Assembly: GCA_007258455.2 (NCBI GenBank) | Contig: VDFB02193867.1 | Span: forward strand, 531,314,751-531,378,750 | Reading direction: 5' to 3' | DNA: 64,000 bases | DNA from: Sequoia sempervirens | Taxonomy: Eukaryota; Streptophyta; Pinopsida; Cupressales; Cupressaceae | Shown: positions 57,826 through 64,000 of the stretch, piece after piece | How positions within the stretch are numbered: position 1 is the stretch's first letter | Layout of the letters: each line of letters opens with the position of its first letter | Notes under the pieces: model-generated | Seen by the model: only the letters and a program-made list of their open reading frames with translations | Told to the model about the DNA's origin: nothing | Database searches by the model: none | Made by a program: the position numbers and the translations under genes

Positions 57826-58260
57826 AGCCATTGGCCCTTGTACTTTAATGAATCCCAAACTCAACATGGTTCAAGGGTAGGTATCTTATTTCTCACACCT
57901 CAAGGAGATAGTATACCTAAAGATTACATGATTTCCTTTCCATGTACTAACAACATTTATGAATATGAAGCACTCATCATTGGATTGAAGATGGCCATAG
58001 AATGGAAGATAAAGGAACTACAAGTCTATGGTGACTCCCAATTAGTCATAAGGTAGGTAAATGATGAGTACCAGATGAAGGATGGAAAGCTTATGTCATA
58101 CAAAAGAGTGGTGGACAACTTTAAGTAGTACTTTGTGGTCATCACCTTTGAACAAGTTCCCAAAATCAACAACAGAGTAGTTGATGCCATGGAAATAATA
58201 GGTTCACTCCTGGACATACCCCAAAATATTCCCAATACGAATTCCTCATGGATCAACTAC
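57826..58260 (+). pseudogene. Tat-like second (archaeal-type) RNase H in its usual place
   Basis: WPLYFNESQTQHGSRVGILF, TNNIYEYEALIIGLKMAIEW, LQVYGDSQLVIR and VVDAMEIIGSL. The first catalytic Asp is Asn (YFNES in place of xFDGS); Glu and the two later Asp remain. Its position between RT-RNase H and integrase is the known Tat arrangement and contrasts with the level 4 element. Confidence 0.85.
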
Positions 58261-58479
58261 TTATACCATTATTTGATATCCCAGAATCAGAACTTGTATG
58301 TGATGTTGGTCCTAACTTGTCTTGGTACCAAGACATGTTTGCTTATATCTAGCATGGGATCATAACCCATGACTTAATGATAAATAGAAAGAAAACCTTT
58401 GTTCGCAAAACTTTCTAATTCACCATCCTAGGAGATACCCTATACCGTCGAAGTCTAGATGGTACATTACTCTGATGTC

Positions 58480-59580
58480 TCAACACAAACGAAGTGAAAA
58501 CTACCTTACAAGAAGTACACAAAGGTTTTTGTGGGTCTAACCTAATCTAGTACAAAATTTGCTAAGAACACAATATTATTGGCCCTCAATGGAGCAAGAA
58601 TCCATTCATTACTTAAGGAAGTGTCGCCAATGTCAACAACACAATGATCTTTTTCACACACTAGCACAGGAGCTACAACCTATAACTACACCATGGCCTT
58701 TCTCACAGTGGGTACTTGACTTGATAGGAAAGATATCTCCCACTTCATCCAATGAGCAAAAATTCATTATAATTGCAACATAATACTTTACAAAGTGGAT
58801 AGAATTTATTCTATCAACTTGCATCACAGGGAAACAAATATCCAAGTTTATCTTGAATTATTTGATCTGTCAATATGGAATCTAGCAAACTATCATAATA
58901 TATAACGAAACTCCATTCAAGAACCAAGATTTCCACAAACCTTGTTCAAATTTCTCTATCGAAAACTAATTCTCAACCCCATACTATCCCCAAGGAAATG
59001 GTTAGGCTAAGGCATCCAATAAAACCATTCTGAAAATATTGAAAAATATTGTTAATGACACTAGTTGTGATTGGCATTTGTAGCTAAACCCAACCTTATG
59101 GGCTTACTGAACTAGCATTCACACACCCATGGGTGCAAAAAAATTTCCTTGGTCTATGGATCTGAAGCAATCCTACCTAGAAAAGTTGAGATCCCATCAC
59201 TATGAGTTTCCCTGAAAGGCATGGTTAGCAATGACGAATATCGGGTATCCACACTTAATGAGCTAGAACTTCTAGATGAAATTCATTTAAGTGCATTAAA
59301 CCATCTATAGGTTTATTAGAATTGACTCAAGCGAAGCTATAACAAGAAGATAAAGAATAGAAGCTTTCAAGTTGGTGACTTGGTACTAAAAGAAAATTAG
59401 AAGATCTAGCTAAATCAAGATGGAAAGGGTAAATTTGAACCAAATTGGTTAGGTCCTTTTATCATAACAACAAGCTATGGCTTTGGAGCATATCAATTGG
59501 ATACTCCTAAAGGAGAACCTTTAGCCAAACCTCTAAATAGAAGCCATCTCAAAAGGTTTTACACTTGAGCACGTCAGAAT
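58480..59580 (+). pseudogene. Tat-like integrase, heavily decayed
   Basis: Zinc finger end (YLRKCRQCQQHNDLFH), core start (WPFSQWVLDLIGKISPTSSN, FTKWIEFILST), YYPQGNG-stop-AKASNKTILK, and a C-terminal part near 59440-59560 (NLNQIG, KPLNRSHLKRFYT in another frame). The catalytic Glu of NGQAE is lost behind a stop. Many stops and frame changes; the gene ends near 59570. Confidence 0.82.
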
Positions 59581-61261
59581 AACCCAAGAAAAAAAGCTAA
59601 AAAGGAAAAAAATTCAAAAAAAAAGAGAAAACAATAAAGAGAAATAAAACATCCTTTAAGTGAAAACCACCATGTGGCACTTCTAGGACCAGTACCATAG
59701 TGAAAACCTAGTAAATAGGCGCTATGTTTGAATAATTCTTGCATTTCTACTTATCAGCACTATTTGTTGCATCCACCCCATCTATCCCATAATAAAAACA
59801 TGTATCAAACTATGGCTCAATAACTGATCAAGTGTTGAACCTTGATACACCATCAAAATCTATCTACCCTAATAAACGTAATCTTTTTTTGAAACCAGGG
59901 GAAAGTTCCTAAAACTGGTAGCGGATTGGATCCTTGTTCATCCCATCATTGTCAAAAACTATCAAAAATAAAAAATATAGAAAACAAACAAAATTCAAAA
60001 CAAAGTTCGAAACATCAAAATCCTAAAAAAAAATTATGCTTTGAGTCAAAGAGTTGAATTACGTATTCTCTATGTGTATAACGTAGGCAAGGCCATCATC
60101 GATGAGCCCCCAAGGCATTAGGTCAATCCCCTTCAATTACATGTCTTAGTTTCTAAATCTCTCAAAACACCAAAAAAAATCCAAATATTTTCAAAAAAAC
60201 ATCAAAAACAACATCAAATAACTTCAAAAGCACAAAAACATTCAAAAATCTCAAAAATCCTATCTCCATTATCACCTATCCATAATAAACTCTTCATCTA
60301 TAATAAGCAATCATCACCCTCACCCTTTGACAAAGAAAACAAAAAAAACCAAAACTTCCAAGCAAAGAAACCAAACGATTGGATCATCATTAGACTAAAA
60401 CATTGCCTAAGTATTAACTACCCTACCTTTTGAAAATCATCATCAACATCTTGACATATGTCTTAATGGATAAATCATTCCTACAATAGACATCATGGAT
60501 GGATAATCTTGAAACATCAAAACAATCATGAAAAGTGATACTACATCATTGTTTATCTTTTGTGATCTTATCTTTTGATTTATCTTATTGTCTCATTCCC
60601 AGGATCTCTCGAGGATGTCCATTAAGGATTTAGAGAAGGAATGAGTCATTTATCATTGATTTTTGTTTTCTCTATTTGTTGGATATTTTTGCAATACTAC
60701 CATGGAGAATACTTTCCTTGTGTGTGTGGAAGTCATTTCAGGCAACTCAAGTGGCCTTGCATGTTTGGTTCCTCATACCTGCTCTATGTACACTTGTCCA
60801 AAATGCTTTGAACTTCTAACCCATACACTCTAACAAGGTTTTCGTATGTCTGGTATGAGCAAGAATACTCCTTATTTGTAGAGTCAAAGTCCACACGATG
60901 GATACAAATCCACCTTGGTCATTAATACCCTAGTGCATTGTGTCTATTTGTTACATTAATAAGGATTGCTAAACATTACTTAATCTCCATGAAGCAAAAG
61001 AAAAATCATGTTTTAAATATCATCAATAATCTAATTTCTTCTATCCTCTAATCTTACTAACATTTTCTTCTAGTCAACATTTCTTCTATGAGTCCTTGCA
61101 CTTAAATGCATCGCATCAACATATCAGAAAATTTGGTTCATTATCTAGAATTTTCACCAAATTTCTCAAGGGGGCACTATGCTATCCTGTCGTCATCGAG
61201 GCAACTTCTGAGTAGAAATTTTTTTATTTTTCTTTGACACCACTCAAAATCACATTGTATC
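59581..61261 (+). other. Level 1 3' untranslated region
   Basis: 1.7 kb without a supportable frame. The first part is A-rich with AAAACATCAAAA-like phrases at 59980-60250. No accessory gene was seen here, unlike in the Athila-like and level 4 elements. Confidence 0.55.
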
Positions 61262-61275
61262 AAATAGGGACAAAA
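61262..61275 (+). promoter_or_regulatory. Polypurine tract of level 1 element
   Basis: AAATAGGGACAAAA lies directly before the 3' LTR start, which reads TTTAGATACC here (TG mutated to TT). Confidence 0.7.
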
Positions 61276-62467
61276 TTTAGATACCTAAAATTGTCCTTGC
61301 CTATGAACTAGCATTTTAACACTAATATTCGTTTTTCCCTAGTGATTAAATAATGTTCAATTATTTAATTATTGTCTAAAATCAAATTTCCACTATTAAT
61401 TAAATGACTTTATGTTATTTAATTAAATCATTTCAATTAATCTTCTTGATTAAATCAATAAATACTATTTATTTAATTATATCTTAATTCAATTAATCTT
61501 CTTGATTAAATAAATAAATTTTATTTATTTAATTATATATTAATTATTTAATCTTCTTGATTAGTTAAATAAATCCTATTTATTTAATTATATCTTTAAT
61601 TATTTATCATTCACTCTTCTTCTATAATTAAATAATTATTTAATTATTCATTAGCTTTTTCTTCTATAGTTAAATAATTATCTTTAATTATTTAATTATC
61701 CTACTTCCCTTCAAAATATCTTGACTTAACTTATCCAATACATCATCCATTAATAAGTAATTTTTAAAATTTATTAATTAAATCTTATCTTGCATATTCC
61801 TCTAACAATTAATTAATTATCCCCTCATGCATTATTCCCTCAAAATTAATGACCACTTTATTCTAGTTGACTGAGTAACCAATGTTAGTTGACTGAACAA
61901 TCTATTTAGTTAACTATTCAGTTTATTCTCTTAACTCCCACTCTCTCCCAATCAATTGAGATTGACTAACCACTCTTTTGGTCAATTAGTGGAGTTAACT
62001 CTTCAATCAATATCTCTTGCAACCAGTTAACTGAAATACTATAGCCAGTTGCGAGTAGTTAACTCTTCAATCTATTTCCTCTTAACAGTTCTCAACCATT
62101 GATCATGATCTTTCATTGTTGAATCTTGATCGTTCATCGGAAACTTGAAAATCTATAAAACCTTCTTCCTTCTCAAAAACATATCATAGAATCTAGAGAA
62201 TTTGTGGAGAGGTTACGTCAAAATAGCCATTGAAGTCGTTTAGCACACTTACATATTTGATCACCATTAACACACCTTTTGAAGCTTTTTCAACAACAAT
62301 GGAGGCTTTGTATTGATCCAATGCAATCCGACATCGATATGAATACATTTCGACATGGGATGGTTGTAATGCTTGAATCCAGTTTATGTTCTCTTTATGA
62401 TTACATTACTTGATTGATTTCATTTAATGAGTATGGTTGGGATTTGATCTTTCTTTGATCTCTTTCA
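61276..62467 (+). repeat. 3' LTR of level 1 Tat-like element
   Basis: Partner of 9160-10496, with the same AT-hairpin array, TATA box (62154-62160) and end (CTCTTTCA). It is about 145 bases shorter, partly from losses within the hairpin array. The first 60 bases differ at 7 positions. Confidence 0.88.
62154..62160 (+). promoter_or_regulatory. TATA box of level 1 3' LTR
   Basis: TATAAAA after GAAAATC, as in the 5' LTR. Confidence 0.55.
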
Positions 62468-63690
62468 TTTGATTTCATTGTCGTTTCCTTATTCTTATTT
62501 TCCCCCTTACACACTTATAACTACTATTGTAAAGATTACACAGTGCTAGATCATAATTTAATGTGATGATGCCTAGAGGAATGAGGGCTTTATCCTTTTG
62601 TACAACACCCTAGCACCACATGTTAAATATTTCATGTTTGAGATAATAAATAATGCAAAGTTGTGAGTGAGTTAGCTTGGACCCTTAATAAAATTTGATT
62701 TTAGAAGTTTGGGGTCAAAATCACATCTAGAAGTCTAACTAAGAATAAACATAGGGGTTGGGTCTAGACCACTAGGATAGAGACTCAAAATTTGATAAGG
62801 AAAAGCTAGAATCCAACTCTTGCACGAAAATATGCACTTGAAAACTAATTTACTACATTCAAGAAAAAAAAATCAAAGTGAGTCCAATATAAATGGGCAA
62901 TAGTACTAAGGATATAGATTTCACCCTTATAATATTCAATTAGATAATTTAAAGATTGAAATTTTTGAAAGATATTATACATGCACATTATATTTACCAT
63001 TTCTAAAAGGACATTTTTATGCATATATCATCATCGTGTTTTCTTTATCTTGATATGTTAAATTTTTTTTTTTGGAAAGATATGACTTAAGATGCTCTTT
63101 AATTGAATACAGCTTTATGTTTGCTAACAAGGAAGTGACTAGTTTTCAAAAAGGCCAACCTCAAGGTGAGAAAAATAGAATTTGAAAGAGGTGGATTGAG
63201 CTTGTATGGCCTAGTTCATGAACCATAAGGATCAATAATGGTAGTTGGCATGGGTTTTGGGGAAAGATAAATGTATGCTCAAAATAAATTGAATTGATTA
63301 AATAAGACATATTTATAAAAATATGCCCATAGTAATGTAAAACAAAATTGTAAAAATGAAAAACTATAATAAATTTAACCCAATTATAACCTATTCATTT
63401 ATTATTATTACAATATGATGAAAAAAATTATTTATTTTATTTAAAATTTTATAGTAAATTTAACCCTCTACAATTTAAATCATTTTCAAAATAATTTTAA
63501 TAAATAATCATTACACTATGTATTTGACTAGAAACCTTATCAATAGGCTAGTGGTCACTCACAAAACTTAGAATTCAAAGTTAGATCTCTATTTTATTGA
63601 TGGAAATATTAATACTTTTTTATTACTAGATGAAATAGGTGTAGCATAGAAATTAATCTCTACTTTACAAATATTTAAAAATTGAAATAA
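62468..63690. other. AT-rich flanking DNA, nothing recognised
   Basis: No frame, RNA gene or repeat boundary seen after the 3' LTR of the outer element. Confidence 0.5.
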
Positions 63691-64000
63691 TATTTTTTTT
63701 TATTAGCGATAAATAGGTTTTGAAGGGGCCCTAAAACCCTATACAAAAGAAGACAAAGGGCAGTAAAGATAAAGCAGATTGGTTGCCCCACTAACACAGA
63801 AATCAAGCTGATTAAACAACAATCAGCACCCCATCAGCAAACAACAACCAATGACACAAAAACCAGACAAAAGAGAATAAAACAAGCAGCATCTAAAGAA
63901 GTTCCTTTAACATTTTGGCTACTTCTAGATCCTTAGATATCACCTTGTCGTGCATTTCTATGATCTCATCAACATCCTGCCTCGACATTGTCTTGCTCTT
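63691..64000 (-). mobile_element. Probable LINE 3' end
   Basis: On the - strand the sequence ends ...GGGCCCCTTCAAAACC, TATTTATCGCTAATAAAAA, a poly(A)-like tail (T run in + at about 63693-63701). That 3' ending resembles those of plant L1 LINEs. Upstream on the - strand (about 64000-63900) a short frame reads SRQDVDEIIEMHDKVISKDL and ends near KMLKELL. The element continues beyond the window. Confidence 0.45.

Larger units (their letters stand above)
9160..62467 (+). mobile_element. Level 1: outer Tat-like Ty3/gypsy element, carrying nested insertions
   Basis: The LTRs at 9160-10496 and 61276-62467 share sequence along their length and bracket a + strand gag, protease, G-patch, RT, RNase H, second RNase H and integrase series at about 50261-59580. 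The second RNase H between RT-RNase H and integrase places it in the Tat branch (established for that lineage). The element is heavily decayed, with many stops and frame changes. About 38 kb of copia plus nested gypsy DNA sits in its leader at 10705-48850, and a 1.2-kb insertion splits its RT. No target duplication was found (GTTCT before, a different sequence after), so one end may have recombined or eroded. Confidence 0.85.

Overview
This window is nuclear DNA of a plant with a large, retrotransposon-filled genome. It is AT-rich, I see no intact host gene, and nearly everything recognisable is LTR-retrotransposon or LINE sequence in states of decay. The mix of Athila-like, Tat-like and Copia elements fits a seed plant. 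A gymnosperm or conifer is my best guess, but that is inference, not something the sequence proves.

The main structure is a four-level nest spanning 9160-62467. Level 1 (oldest) is a + strand Tat-like Ty3/gypsy element with LTRs at 9160-10496 and 61276-62467. Level 2 is a - strand Ty1/copia element inserted in the leader of level 1 at 10705; its gag-pol lies at 44050-47980 and its upstream LTR is cut short near 48850. Level 3 is a - strand Athila-like Ty3/gypsy element (12145-43608) that landed inside the copia 3' LTR and so splits it. Level 4 (youngest) is a + strand Ty3/gypsy element of 20.85 kb (19192-40045), inserted in the protease region of level 3 with a perfect 5-bp target duplication, GAACT. 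In 60-base samples the LTR pairs differ at 2 (level 4), 5 (level 3), 7 (level 2) and 7 (level 1) positions, which agrees with the nesting order.

Level 4 is the most unusual object. Each LTR is about 6.5 kb and carries a reading frame of about 1,200 codons that lies upstream of the LTR's own TATA box, that is, in U3. In the genomic RNA this gene would follow pol, and reverse transcription would copy it into both LTRs. This is the genome logic of retroviral U3 accessory genes, in a plant Ty3/gypsy element. Its gag-pol (25730-32644) is one uninterrupted frame of 2,304 codons damaged only by nonsense substitutions. It also has an RNase H domain with all four catalytic acids placed before the reverse transcriptase. 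The level 1 Tat element instead has its second RNase H in the usual place, between the RT-linked RNase H and the integrase.

Outside the nest, 1-2780 holds a decayed L1-type LINE (nucleic-acid-binding ORF, endonuclease, start of RT), 2781-9159 is mostly unassigned AT-rich DNA with a possible gag remnant, and 63691-64000 looks like the 3' tail of another LINE on the - strand. No tRNA, rRNA or other RNA gene was seen.
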